Assembly: GCA_030278955.1 (NCBI GenBank)
Contig: JAOANR010000004.1
Location: 18,104,526-18,168,525 of the forward strand
Reading direction: 5' to 3'
Origin: Hygrophila difformis
Lineage: Eukaryota; Streptophyta; Magnoliopsida; Lamiales; Acanthaceae
DNA length: 64,000 nt
The notes beneath the pieces are model-generated. The model ran no database searches, had not been told where the DNA came from, and saw only the letters and a program-made list of their open reading frames with translations. Both the position numbers and the translations under genes were made by a program. Position 1 is the stretch's first letter. Every line of letters begins with the position of its first letter. This document shows positions 36,292 to 48,114 of the stretch, in pieces.

Positions 36292-37337
36292 GGAACAAAA
36301 AGTAATTACCTAATCCTTACCCTACCTTAGATGATCCAGAGGTTTTAGCTGATGCTGTAGATGATCAAAATGAGGATACAGAGAAAGAAAGCCAGCATAA
36401 AAACACTGATGAGCCTAAGGAGAGTGAGAAACTGAGAGTTGAACAGGATAAGGGTAAAGGAAAGTCTGCTGTCCCGGTCAAGCCATATCAGCCACCTATT
36501 CCATATCCACAGCGTCTTAAAAGGGCTAAAGAAGATAAAGATTATGCCAAATTCTTATAATTCTTTAAGAATTTAAGAATTGATATCCCTTTTTCTGATG
36601 CCATTGCACAAATGCCTGTGTATGCTAAGTTCTTAAAAGAAATTCTATCAAAAAAGAGGAGTGTTGATGATGAAGAGAAAGTGACACTGACAGGGGAATG
36701 CAGTGCAATCTTACAAAGAAGGCAACCTATTAAACAAAAAGATCCTGGGAGTTATACTATTCCGTGCATTATTGGCACTAAAGAATTCAATAAAGCTTTG
36801 TGTGATCTCGGGTCTAGTATTAATTTGATGCCTTTACATGTCTTTAGGGAACTAGGAGTAGGAGTTGTGAAGCCTACTAGGATGCAGCTACAGCTTGCTG
36901 ATAGATCTATTAGGACTCCTTTAGGCATTGTAGAAGATGTTCCTGTTCAAGTAGAGAGCTTCATTTTCCATGTCGACTTTGTTGTTCTTGATATGGAAAA
37001 AGACATTGATATTCCTCTTATTTTAGGTAGACCATTTTTGCAAACTGGTAGGGCTATGGTTGATATGGATGATGGTAAAATTACGCTTAAAGTAGGTAAT
37101 GAACAAGTGTCGTTTGACATTTCTAAGACAACTAAAACACAACACGCTAGTTCTGACACCTACCCGTGTAATAGAGTTACAGCTATCTATCAGGAGGATG
37201 AGGTGATTGAGAGAGAGTTCTTTGCTAGACATGATCCCTATATGAAATTTGAGCAGTTAGTGGAGAGTTGTGAGGACTTAGCTGAAAGTAAGTGTGAGGG
37301 AGGATTACCTGTGCAAGTAACATGTGCAATAGAATAA
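36270..37337 (+). pseudogene. A4 gag-protease linker and protease
   Basis: The pol frame continues from gag as QCKAITLRNKK, with TAA stops at 36303 and 36558, then is open from about 36561. The protease active site reads ALCDLGSSINLMP (DLG where most retroelements have DTG or DSG; Athila-type proteases often have this form). DIPLILGRPFLQTGRAMVD is the usual distal motif. It ends with TAA 37335-37337 in phase with RT, a single stop between protease and RT. Confidence 0.85.
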
Positions 37338-38879
37338 TCCAAGTTAGTTCCGTCTGTTGAAAAGCCACCTACATTGACATTGAAAGAGCTGCCATCACAT
37401 TTGAGGTATGTTTTTCTTGGTGAGAATGATACTTTACCTGTTATTGCAAGTAATAAATTAAATGATGATCAATTAAATGCATTAACCCAAGTGTTGAGTA
37501 AGCATGTTAGAGCAATAGGTTGGACGATAGCTGACATCAAGGGACTGAGTCCAGCATTGTGTACACACCGGATTTATATGGAGGAGGATGACAAGCCAGT
37601 GAGACAGCCCCAAAGGAGACTGAATCCACATCTACAAGAAGCTGTAAGATCAGAGGTTATTAAGCTACTCGATGCAGGTATTATCTATCCTATCTCTGAT
37701 AGTCAGTGGGTGAGTCCAGTTCAAGTAGTGCCTAAAAAGGGAGGTATGACAGTGATTAGAAATGAAAATGGTGAATTAGTACCTACTAGACCTACTACTG
37801 GATGGCGAGTATGCATTGATTATAGGAGATTGAATGATAAGACTAGGAAAGATCATTTTCCATTGCCTTTTATTGATCAAATGCTAGAGCGTTTAGCTGG
37901 TCATGAGTTTTATTGCTTTTTAGATGGCTATTCTGGTTATAATCAAGTTCCAATTGCACCTGAGGATCAAGATAAAACCACATTTACATGTCCTTACGGC
38001 ACATTTGCATATAGGAGAATGCCATTCGGTTTGTATAATGCTCCAGCTACATTTCAGATATGCATGATGTCTATATTTTCTGATTTAATTGAGACATGGA
38101 TTGAGGTATTTATGGATGATTTTTCTGTATTCGGGTCTGATTTTGAGAAATGCTTAATTAACTTGGAAAAAGTTCTGATTAGATGTGAAGAGTCAAATTT
38201 AGTTCTTAATTGGGAAAAATGTCATTTTATGGTTAATGAAGGTATTGTCTTAGGACATAGGATTTCTAAAAATGGCATTGAAGTTGATAGGGCTAAAGTA
38301 GAAGTGATTGCAAAAATTCCACCTCCTAATAATTTAAAAACTTTGAGAAGTTTTCTGGGACATGCTGGATTTTATCGAAGGTTTATAAAAGATTTTTCTA
38401 AAATTGCATTACCTCTGTTTAAGCTGCTATGTAAGGATGTTGAGTTTGATTTTACTGACGAGTGTATTGAGGCGTTCAATAGGATCAAAGAAGCATTGGT
38501 AACAACACCAATTATTCAGCCACCTGACTGGAGTTTGCCATTCGAGATCATGAGTGATGCTAGTGACTTTGCTGTGGGAGCAGTACTGGGTCAAAGAAAG
38601 GATAAGAAACTTCATGTTATTTATTATGCTAGTCAGGCTTTAAATACTGCACAGAGAAATTATGCCACCACTGAAAAAGAACTTTTATCTGTTGTTTATG
38701 CATGTGAAAAGTTTAGACCATATCTGATAGGCTCTAAAACCGTAGTTTACACTGATCATGCTGCCATTAAATATTTATTTGCAAAGAAAGATGCTAAACC
38801 ACGGTTAATTAGATGGGTATTATTGTTACAGGAATTTGATTTAGAAATAAAGATAGGAAAGGATATGAAAATCCTGTAG
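37338..38879 (+). pseudogene. A4 reverse transcriptase and RNase H
   Basis: Same frame as the protease after one TAA. RT motifs: [68 protein letters not shown] and the catalytic FMDDFSVFG near 38110. RNase H follows: [49 protein letters not shown] frameshift near 38860-38870 stops the frame at 38879, where the true frame would read [13 protein letters not shown]. No ATG at its head, as expected for an internal polyprotein part. Confidence 0.9.
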
Positions 38880-40273
38880 CTGATCATCTATCTAGACTGG
38901 AGCATGAAAAAGGGGAAGAAAGATTAATTAATGATGCATTTCCTGATGAAAATTTATATTTAATAAATAACACTTCCTCTGATCCGTGGTTTGCTGATTT
39001 TGTAAATTATTTAGCATGTGGTGTAATTCCTGATCATTTAAAATGGCATAGCCAAAAACAAAAATTTAAAACTGATGCTAAATATTTTATTTGGGATGAA
39101 CCTTATTTGTTTAGATTCTGTTCAGATCAGATCATAAGGAGATGCATCCCTGATGAGGATTATGAAAAAGTGTTAAAGGCTTGCCACGAAGGACTTGGAG
39201 GAGGACATGTTGGACCGAATAGGACAACTCATAAGGTACTCGAAGGTGGTTTATATTGGCCTAATATTTATCGTGATGCTAGATCATTTGTGCAAAAATG
39301 TGATGTATGTCAAAGGGCTGGTAATATCACTAAAAGAGATGAAATGCCTCTAAAAGGAATTATGCCTGTGGAGTTGTTTGATTTGTGGGGAATTGATTTT
39401 ATGGGTCCATTTCCACCATCTAATGGGAAATTGTATATTCTTGTTGCTGTAGAGTATGTATCAAAATGGGTAGAAGCTGAATCATGTGCTTTAAATGATG
39501 CTAAACAAGTGATTAAATTTCTGAAAAAGCAAATCTTTACTCGTTTTGGTGTGCCTAAAGCAATCATTAGTGATGGTGGATCTCATTTTGTCAATAGGGC
39601 TGTTAATCAATTGTTATCTAGATTTCATGTTCATCATAGGATAACAACACCCTATCATCCTCAAGCCAATGGTCAGGTAGAAGTCACTAATCGTGAGATT
39701 AAAAAGATTTTGGAAGCCACTGTAGGAAAATCTAAAAAAGATTGGGCTTTTAAGTTAGATGAAGCATTGTGGGCTTATAGGACAGTTTTTAAAACGCCTA
39801 TAGGTATGACTCCTTTTAAATTGGTTTATGATAAAGCTTGTCACTTACCTTTTGAACTTGAGTTTAAATCACTTTGGGCTATGAAGAAATTGAATTTTGA
39901 ATTTAAAGAGGCTCAAGAAAAAAGGAAAATAGATCTTACTGAATTAGAAGAAATTAGACGTCAAGCGTATGATAATGCTCTAATTTATAAGGAAAGAACA
40001 AAGCTTTATCATGATAAAATGCTTAGGCCTAAGGTGTTTGAAGCTGGACAATTAGTGCTTTTATATAATTCTAGATTTAAACTGTTTCATGGTAAATTAA
40101 AGACAAAATGGTCAGGACCTTTTAGGATTGTTAAAGTGTTGGATAATGGTGCAGTAGTGTTAAAAGCTGAAGATGAAAGGGAATTCGCTGTAAATGGTCA
40201 AAGACTTAAACATTATTTTGGAGATGAAGTTAAATTCATCGAACAAATTAATGTTAAGCCTTTGGTTATTTAA
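38868..40273 (+). pseudogene. A4 integrase
   Basis: After the frameshift the frame is open from [18 protein letters not shown] to the end. The zinc-binding HHCC part is H-GGGHVGPNRTTHKVL then CDVCQRAG near 39300. Catalytic D (39395, GIDFMGPF), D (39572, ISDGGSHF) and E (39680, QVEVTNREI) are present with the normal 35-residue gap between the last two. The C-terminal part (KTKWSGPFRIVKVLDNGAV) has the GPF/Y-like motif and no chromodomain, as expected for Athila. Confidence 0.9.
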
Positions 40274-40784
40274 ATCTGCTTATTGAAGTAATTGCATTGC
40301 ATTTCAATTATGTTGAGTTTTTATTTATTAAAATTTATAAAAACCAATAAAAATTATAAAATGAAAGAAAAAGACAAAAATATTTTGCATTTTATTGTTT
40401 ATGTGCTTTTATTTGCTTTATTACTTTTGCTAATTTAAGTTAGATGTGTTTTTAGTTTAATTATGTTGTTTAAATTTTATGCTATGTTATTCGCATGTGT
40501 TTAATAAATTGAGTAGGATATTGCCTATGAATTAGAATAAGTAGCAAAATGTTGTGAAATGATGGATTTGTGTGTGCTTGGAGAATTGATCTTGACATGT
40601 GTATTTTGACTCGGTGATGAATTAAGGAGGAGGATCTATATGGACTATTTGGTTTAAATGAGGGGAATGATAACCCGGGAGGATTTGGGGAGTCTATATA
40701 TGCTAAATCTGACTTGCTAACCTTAGGGATTGAATAAACTATCATTTTGGTTGAGTTTGAGCTGAGATTCGATGTCACAGACTC
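40274..40784 (+). other. A4 spacer after pol
   Basis: AT-rich, no frame of note. It may hold the splice donor or promoter for the downstream ORFs, but I cannot point to one. Confidence 0.5.
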
Positions 40785-41115
40785 AGTTTAGGCGCTACAC
40801 CTTCTTGATGGCGCCTAAAATCAAGCTCAGGCGCCACTTTATGCGCCAATTTCAACCTTTGAAAATCTGGAGTCAGTTTATGCGCCACACATACTGTGTG
40901 GCGCCTAAAATTGCTCTCTAGCGCCAAAAATTGCGCCACTTTTAAAGTTGGAAAATTTTGGAGTCAGGTAATGCGCCACACCTTCGTGGTGGCGCATAAA
41001 ATCACTCGGTAGCGCCACTTTCGGCGCCAATCTCAGACTTAGAAAATTTCTTGTTCCAAAAATGCGCCGCACAGCCTGTGCGGCGCCTAAAAGATGGCTT
41101 CAGCGCCACACATGG
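40785..41115 (+). repeat. GCGCC hairpin array 1 before ORF-3a
   Basis: Four units start at 40790, 40880, 40971 and 41062 (period 90-91). Each begins ATGCGCCACAC-like, then a loop, then GTGGCGCCTAAAA, then about 15 bases later AGCGCCA...GCGCCA. Unit 2 has arms GCGCCACACA/TGTGTGGCGC; unit 4 has GCGCCGCACA/TGTGCGGCGC: one A-T pair has become G-C, keeping the stem. Confidence 0.8.
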
Positions 41116-42275
41116 CGCCGACCCGCGGGTCAAGGGCTCCTGACCCGGTCTGAACGGGTTTTTAACCCAAAAATTCCCTTCTCCTCTTCATTTTCACAAA
41201 ATTCGACCGAGAGCTCTTCCTCCACAACCAAGCGCCACTTTTTCTTACTCCAAGCGACACAATCCGCGCCATTTAGGTAAAATTTTTCCAATTCTTGTTT
41301 CTTCCTATCAATTGTCATCTACATTGTTCAAATTCTCATTCCAAAACCCAAATTTTGCTTTGTTTGAATCAAATTAGGGTTCTTCAACCCTAGTTCTTCA
41401 AATTTGGGGATTCTTTTTCAAAGTATTCCAATCCTTCAACTTAGGTAAGAATGGCTATCCTAATTCCATTATTATCATATTCTAGTGCTTTGGAATGCAT
41501 TAATTTTGGTATTGGTGTTGTTACTTGAATTTTGGGTTTTTGTAGAATGTGGGATAAAATTTGATTTTGATTGTTTAAATTCTACTTTTAGCATGAACAA
41601 GTGTTGTAGAACATGGATTGAATGCATAATGTGAAATCTTTGGATTAACATTAAAAGTTGGAATTTTTGAGAATTTGAAATCTGAAAATCATTCTAAATT
41701 GATTAAAATGGCATTTTTGGTTAATTGAATGGATGAAACATCACTAGAACATGTCATTTTAGCTATATTGAAAATATAAAGTTGTTTTCTTGTCAAAAAT
41801 TCCATGTTTTTCATTATGTGAGTTAATTGAACCATGTTTTGATAAAAACTCTTTTATTTGTAATTTAGTTAATTAAAATAGGTTAATTTATCATATGAAT
41901 AAATTGGAATGGATTTAAATATTAATTTAAACCATTTGTAGTGCACTAGTTTAATAATTTAGGTTGTTTTTGCTTATTAAATCTGAAAATTCAATAAAAT
42001 AAGGAGTTTTTATTAAAAAGATATGTTAAACATGAATTTTAAACTTTAGAATAAAATGGATGATATTTTTAAACAAAGTTTAGGATTCACAATTTTTAAA
42101 ATACAACATCTTGGTCATTTAGTTATCTAAATCCCACATTCTAGGTTGATGTATATGTTTGCTTTTATACTTAACACTTAAGTTAAACCTGTGGTTTAAA
42201 CTTAAGTGTGAGGATGGGAGGCAATGCATATATATGATACTAACCCAAAGTTTTGTACAACCAGGTACTGAAATA
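41116..42275 (+). other. A4 leader of ORF-3a
   Basis: AT-rich. It contains a copy of the element's polypurine motif, TTAAGTGTGAGGATG, at 42202-42216. A TTTTGTACAACCAG just before the ORF start could be a splice acceptor, as env-position ORFs need a subgenomic or spliced RNA; this is inference. Confidence 0.5.
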
Positions 42276-44179
42276 ATGTATAATCCTCCAAACCTCCCTA
42301 AGAAATCGGGTTATAGGTATATACCCATGCCCGAGGGGAGAATGGGGATTTATGATCCACAGTCACCGGATAGCGTTCCTACCCCTATTCCTGATGAGCA
42401 TCTTTTTGAAACTCGCAGACTCCGCACTAAAAATTTGGTACAGATGGATCATCCACAGGGATCAGGAGGTGCCTCCAAATCCAAGGGACTTCTCTCCTAT
42501 TTTAGGAAGAGCAAGTCCAAGAGTGGTGCATCTTCTAGACATACTACCATGCCGGCTGATGACCATCAGGAGGTCAATCAGCCTGACCAGCCCGATCAGC
42601 CTGACCAGACCATTCAGCCTGAGACATCCGATCATTCACAGGCCCTCTCTAGAGCCTCTCGGGGGAAGGCACCTGTCACGAGTTCCACTTCCTCTCGACC
42701 GAGGAGAGGGAGATCTGCAGCACTAGCCATACAGGAGCCTGTCCCTGAGGCTGTAGGAGGAGAAGAAGATGAGGAGGAGGTTGATCAGGATGAGCAGGAG
42801 GAGCAGCAGGCTAGGGGAGGACCGAAAAGGCATGAACCTAGAGCTTATGTCCCCGAGTTGTTTTATGCCAGGCCGGGCATGTTCGATGCCACCGTATTTA
42901 GGAGTGTCAGAGCCTACGAGCTGTACCAGAGGTTTCACAAGAAGAGGATTATCGCTGATAGAGGATTTTCAGATAGAGATCTACAGCACCCCCTACTCCG
43001 AGATGCTATCAGATCCCGAGGTTGGGAGAGATTTGTGAGACACCCAGCCGGATCATATTCGTGGGAATTGACTAGGCTGTTTCTAGCCAACGCTGAGGAG
43101 GAGGATTCTTGGATTTTCGGGGTTAGAGTACCCATACTCCTCAGCACATCAACCAATTTTTTGGAGTAGTGGATGTGCCCTACGGTAGAGATTTTTGGGA
43201 GCCAGTGATGAGAGCCGATGATAGGGAGGATTTCAAGAAGCTTGTACTGATGTCGATGTTTGAGGGTCAGGAGGATGTCCTCACATATGATGATGATGAC
43301 ATGAGTAGGCTACATGGGCCTGATATGGATGCACCCATGTACCAGCTTCTCATGTTCTACAGATCTAGATTGAGTCCTTCGACTCACACCTCTGGACCTA
43401 CTGCCCTGGATATGTATGTCCCATACTGCATCAAGGTGGGGAGCCCGGTTAACATGGGAGAGCTTATATCACTTGAGTTGAGACAGACACCGGGAGTGTC
43501 TAAGAGGTCAGCTCTGATGTTCCCCAGCTTGATATGGCAGCTTTGTGCACAGGCAGGAGTGGATATGGGACAGTTTGATAGAGATTGGAGGATGAGGCCC
43601 TCTATTCCATTTGGGAAGAAGAATTTCAAGCTGCCTGGAATAAGATGCAAGCCTATGATACTTCCTAGGGAGTTGCCCAGGCAGTCACCACCACCTGCAC
43701 CTTCACAGGCTAGCCAGGAGCATTCTGAGGCTCCTTCGCAGTCCACCCGGGGTACACGAGGTGGTAGAGGCAGAGGTAGAGGACGTGGCAGGGCTCAGCC
43801 ACAGCAGTCACATCAGCAGTATCAGGGAGAGCCTGATTGGGCTAGGACTTTATTGATGAACCAGCAAAACATGCTGAACACAGTGAATGAGCATGCTCTA
43901 CTTGCAGCTCAAAGACACCATTTCTGGGCTGACCAGATAGCCAAGAATGCTAGAGCCCAGGCTTACCATGCAGCCCGACTGGAGTATTTCATGTCCCAGA
44001 GCCTAGGACAGCGATATGTCGCTCCTCAGACACCTTCTGATGACGATGAGGATGAGGACTATGTCGGCTCTGGAGATGGTAGTGATGAGGGAGATGATGA
44101 TGCTGAGGATGCTGATGCTGGGGATGGATCTGAAGAAGTGGGAGACAATGATGATGATGATTCTGAGGACTCTGACTGA
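42276..44179 (+). pseudogene. A4 env-position ORF-3a, one frameshift
   Basis: ATG at 42276 (MYNPPNLPKKSGYRYIPMP). Residues about 200-280 hold a block found in plant Athila 3' ORFs and annotated as putative plant transposon protein domain: AYELYQRFHKKRIIADRGFS, RDAIRSRGWERFVRHPAGSY, SWELTRLFLANAEEEDSW. A 1-base loss near 43132 shifts the frame; it continues as INQFFGVVDVPYGRDFWEPV, MYQLLMFYRSRLSPSTHTSG, YVPYCIKVGSPVNMGELISL, SALMFPSLIWQLCAQAGVDM. After that come an RG-rich patch (GTRGGRGRGRGRGRA), a helical part and an acidic Asp/Glu tail ending at TGA 44179. No signal peptide or membrane segment is seen, so calling it an envelope is not supported. Function unknown; the RG patch suggests nucleic acid binding. 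Confidence 0.82.
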
Positions 44180-44624
44180 GCGAGAGAGATGAGCGATAGA
44201 TAGGCTTGTGATCGTTATAGATGACATGTATTGATAGGCCTATGTATTTGACTCTATTGTTATTTTGCTACATTTTAGTTATTTTCATTTGGGGGTCGTA
44301 TTGTCCTAACTCTACTTTTTATTATTTTTGCTATCTTGGATATATGATTTCTGTTATTTATGTTCTTTTGATTATATGAAGTATTAGATAGTGTTTATTT
44401 AGCTTATGATGCTTTTAGTTGCTTTTAAATTCAATAAAGTAGCTCTTACCAATAGCGTGCAAAATTGAGTTGTCTTGAACTGGTAAAAAGATCAATGAAG
44501 TTTATTTGGACTAGATTGAGGTGTAGATGAAGTGAAATTGGTATTGTTGAGTGATCTGGAGATTTTGGACATCATGGGGAAGAACTTAGGAAAAACGCAT
44601 TCTGCCCGAATTGGCACAGAATGC
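44180..44624 (+). other. A4 spacer between ORF-3a and array 2
   Basis: AT-rich with no frame. Its position mirrors 40274-40784 before array 1. Confidence 0.5.
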
Positions 44625-44960
44625 GCCACATAGGCATTGTGGCGCCTAAAAATACCCTCCAGCGCCACTTTATGCGCCAGAAAACTTAGAATTTTTTCTA
44701 AGTTTTTCCAAAATGCGCCACATGTGCTTGGTGCCGCCTAAATCTGCCTTGAAGCGCCACTTTTGGCACCGCAAAAATTAGAATTTTTCCAAGTTGCTTC
44801 AGTATGCGCCACATCTTCTTTGTGGCGCATAAAAGTCCCCTTCAGCGCCACTTTTTGCGCCGCGGCTTATTTTTAAATTTTATTTTATTTTCAAAATGCG
44901 CCACACTCACTGTGTGGCGCCTAAATTGGCCTCGGAGCGCCACTTTTTGCGCCACCGACG
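44625..44960 (+). repeat. GCGCC hairpin array 2 before ORF-3b
   Basis: Units start at 44631, 44713, 44804 and 44896 (spacing 82, 91, 92), with the same arm order as array 1. Arms such as GCGCCACA/TGTGGCGC are perfect in three units; the second is worn (GGTGCCGC). Confidence 0.78.
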
Positions 44961-45242
44961 CGAATTTTTCAAAAATTCGCGAATCCAAAATATTCAAATC
45001 ATATGTAATCGATTTTTGGGATCCTAAACAGCATTATACTAACTCCAAATCATATGTTTAGTGTATATTTGGATTTAGATTAAATCAATCCCTCCATATC
45101 TCAACAAAATCAAGATTTCACCATCTTTAAAAGAGACATGACCGATCGGTCATCACTCTCATTACCAAATCTGTCAATTTTTCTCTTCTTCCAGTTTAAT
45201 TAGCTTTCCAATCTCAATCCTTTCTTCCTAAATTCTGCCACC
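44961..45242 (+). other. A4 leader of ORF-3b
   Basis: Short pyrimidine-rich leader (TTTTTCTCTTCTTCCAGTTT near 45178) before the ATG. The TTCCAG could be a splice acceptor; this is inference. Confidence 0.45.
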
Positions 45243-46699
45243 ATGAGAACAAAGAGAAAGAATAACCCAAGAAACAATGGTGGAAAGAAATTGAAAGCCA
45301 CAGAGCCTGCCCCATCACAGACACCAGAAATTAGAGAACCCGTTCCGGAGCCGGCTGCTGTGGGTGCTGAAGATATGTTTGTGAATAATCTGGTGGCTCC
45401 TGATTCATATAATGGTTACGATACTTCTTTCAATTCTGCTCAACCGACGGAGGATGATCCACAGCAAGAAGAAGATGTCGCTGAATCCCCAGAGGAAATT
45501 TCACCAGAAGCTTCACGTGATTCTAAAACCAAGAGAAAGAGTCACAATAGAAAGAATGATACTCCTCCTCTGGAAGAATTAACAGGGGACACGTTCAATC
45601 CGGCTATTTTCATCAATCAAACGGCATATTCTTATTATCAGAAGATGGTGGAAAGATGGATTATCCAGGACAAAGGATTCACTGAAGCTGACATGGAGCG
45701 ATTTTCGGTTCATGATGCTCTCATGAGTCGAGGATGGATGAAATTTGCTGCTCATCCGGAAGGAGTTTACTCTTGGGAGCTTACTAGACAATTATTGTGT
45801 AATGCTCGGTATGATCACTATACTTCATGGATTAGGGGGGTGCCTGTGCCATATGGTCCCGCAGTAATCAATGAACTTTATGGTACTGTGGATGTCTCTT
45901 GCCCGGCTACGAAGAAGAAGCACTTTCATGACCCTATTCATGAAGAGGAATGAGGACCAGAATTGGAGAAAAGAATCCTGAAAGAGATGTTCGAAACTCA
46001 AAAGAAAGTTGCTACATAGGGGAGAAGAAGGAGAATGTTGTTGCCACTTTAATGGCTGCACCTTTATACCAGATCTACCTGCTTTACAAGCTTAAGGTGT
46101 TTCCTACTTCGCACACTTCACAACCGAATGCAGAGGAGCTGTATTTTGTGTATTGTGTGAAGAACGGGTTGCCTATTGACATTGGGGATATGGTGGCATA
46201 TGAGTTGGATAAAATGGCGTCTGACGCTGCACGGACTGTGCTGGGATTTCCTGCGCTGATCTGGACACTTTGTGAGAGAGCTGGAGTGAATATGACAGCC
46301 TATGCTCATGATTTGAAACCCAAGCCTCCTATCTCTTTCAAGAATTTCTATAATAAGCCTGGAGTAAAATGTGCAGAGCTTGGTTACCCTACTACATCCC
46401 GTGGGACACCCACTTGTCATCCTGATATACCTAGTACATCTGGTACTAAGGTAGAGCCTGCAGAGATTGCAATCAATAGGATGACCTATGAGATTCATCA
46501 GCTTAGAGCCGAGATGAAGAAGAAGGAGGATAGTACACAGGCACAGTTTGCACGACTTTCCAGCAGACTTGAGTACTTCATGTCTGCAAGTCTAGGTGAT
46601 CGATATATTCCGCCTACTACTAGTTCGATCTCTACAGGGAGTGATGATGTTACTAGGGAAGATGTAGCAGGTGATTCGGATGGATCTTTAGAAATCTAG
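45243..46699 (+). pseudogene. A4 env-position ORF-3b, diverged copy of ORF-3a, broken
   Basis: ATG at 45243 in good context (CCACCATGA), MRTKRKNNPRNNGGKK. The middle matches ORF-3a: AYSYYQKMVERWIIQDKGFT, HDALMSRGWMKFAAHPEGVY, SWELTRQLLCNARYDHYTSW, VINELYGTVDVSCP. TGA at 45951 and a shift near 46010 break it; from about 46020 it resumes (APLYQIYLLYKLKVFPTSHT, YFVYCVKNGLPIDIGDMVAY, TVLGFPALIWTLCERAGVNM) and ends at TAG 46699, with the helical LEYFMSASLGDRYIPPT also matching ORF-3a (LEYFMSQSLGQRYVAPQ). It lacks the RG patch and the long acidic tail. Protein identity to ORF-3a is perhaps a third by eye. Role unknown. Confidence 0.8.
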
Positions 46700-48114
46700 A
46701 TTTTTGATTAGATAGGATTGCTCCCTTTTTGATTTAATTTGTAATAGTTAGAATTATTTTGGTACTATTTTGCTTATTTAATTAGCATCTTTATGTAATA
46801 GTTGCTAGAACTTGTGGTATTTTGCTTTTGGTAAATTTATGAAATTTAATATTTTAATTAAATTTGTCCATGTTTATTTAATTAATGAAAATAATTATTA
46901 AAAATTAAAAACATGAAATTTATAAATTAAAATAATAAAAATCTGAATTAAATAAATTATGGATAGAATTTAATTGTTTTAATCTATAAATTACCATGTT
47001 TTCTAACAATTATCTTTTGTGTAAGCAAATACCATATAAATATATAAAGGAGCAGGATATGCCATGAAGAAGCAAGCAAAAGGGGACATCCAATACAGTG
47101 AAAGAATTTCCAGGATCTAAACATTCCAGGTGTGATCTTTTCATGTTATATGTTATCAATTTGCATGAAGTATGTGGTAAGAGCTTGAGTTGATTTAATT
47201 TTATTTCACTATTTATTATGCTTTGAATAAAATAGTACATGCATGATTAATTAGTTTAAATTTAAATTGTGTTTTCTCAGTGGTGCTATTATTTAGAGAT
47301 TATCACATCATTGCCAATCTGGAGAAAATCCAAATAAGTCTAAATGTTCTGCTTTAATCCGATTTTACAATTTAATGAGTACTAGGTTTCTTAGTTTAAA
47401 GTCCTAGGCTTTGTCAAATTGTTATGCAAGTTGTTTGAGCTATTGATGACAATTCTATTTGCCTTGCAGAAAAACTATTTGATTAATTAGACTAGTTATT
47501 TAAAATGTGGAGAGTTATCATTATTTATAAACAAATATGCTCGTTCTAAGTCTTTTTAAATGCTTAATTAAAATAAAGTCAGAGTGAGAACCCTATATAA
47601 AAAAAAAACAAGTTATCTTGCAAAAAGAAAAAGAAAAGAAAAATTATTGAAGAATGCAAGATTAAAAAAAGAGGGTGATCAAATAAAAATTCATAAACTC
47701 TTGACTGGATGACTGGCACATATTCGGTGACACGAGTAGCTTTTGGAATTCAACCGTCTACAACTCAGCCAAAGTGTCTAGAATATAGTGAAACCTAGCC
47801 ATAGATTGAGCATATTTAAAGACTGGAATAGAAAAGCATATTTACATTACTCACTTTCCCATGTTAAGTGCTATGTATAATTAATCTGTTTTCTGTATTG
47901 TAAGTGTATTGGGTATCTGGTTCTAATAGCTGATGCATATCAATTTGTCTAGTTCTAGTACATTAAACTTTGAACCCTCTTATCTCATTTTGTTGTTGAA
48001 ATCTATAATTTGGCAGAACTATAGAGACTTTATCTTTATTATCTTGATTGGCAAGTTGATGTGCTTATTGATCTCATTGCTCAAGGGACGAGCAATATTT
48101 AAGTGTGAGGATGT
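46700..48114 (+). other. A4 3' untranslated region and polypurine tract
   Basis: AT-rich, with an A/G-rich stretch at 47600-47680. It ends in TTAAGTGTGAGGATG (48099-48113) next to the LTR, the likely plus-strand primer. No gene. Confidence 0.65.

Noticed and set aside
40785..41115. CRISPR-like array (regular direct repeats with spacers)
   Set aside because: Units are imperfect 90-91-bp tandem repeats inside a plant retrotransposon; no constant repeat with unique spacers and no cas genes.
42276..46699. True retroviral-type envelope genes in A4
   Set aside because: No signal peptide, transmembrane segment or glycoprotein-like features seen; the conserved block is that of Athila 3' ORFs of unknown role.
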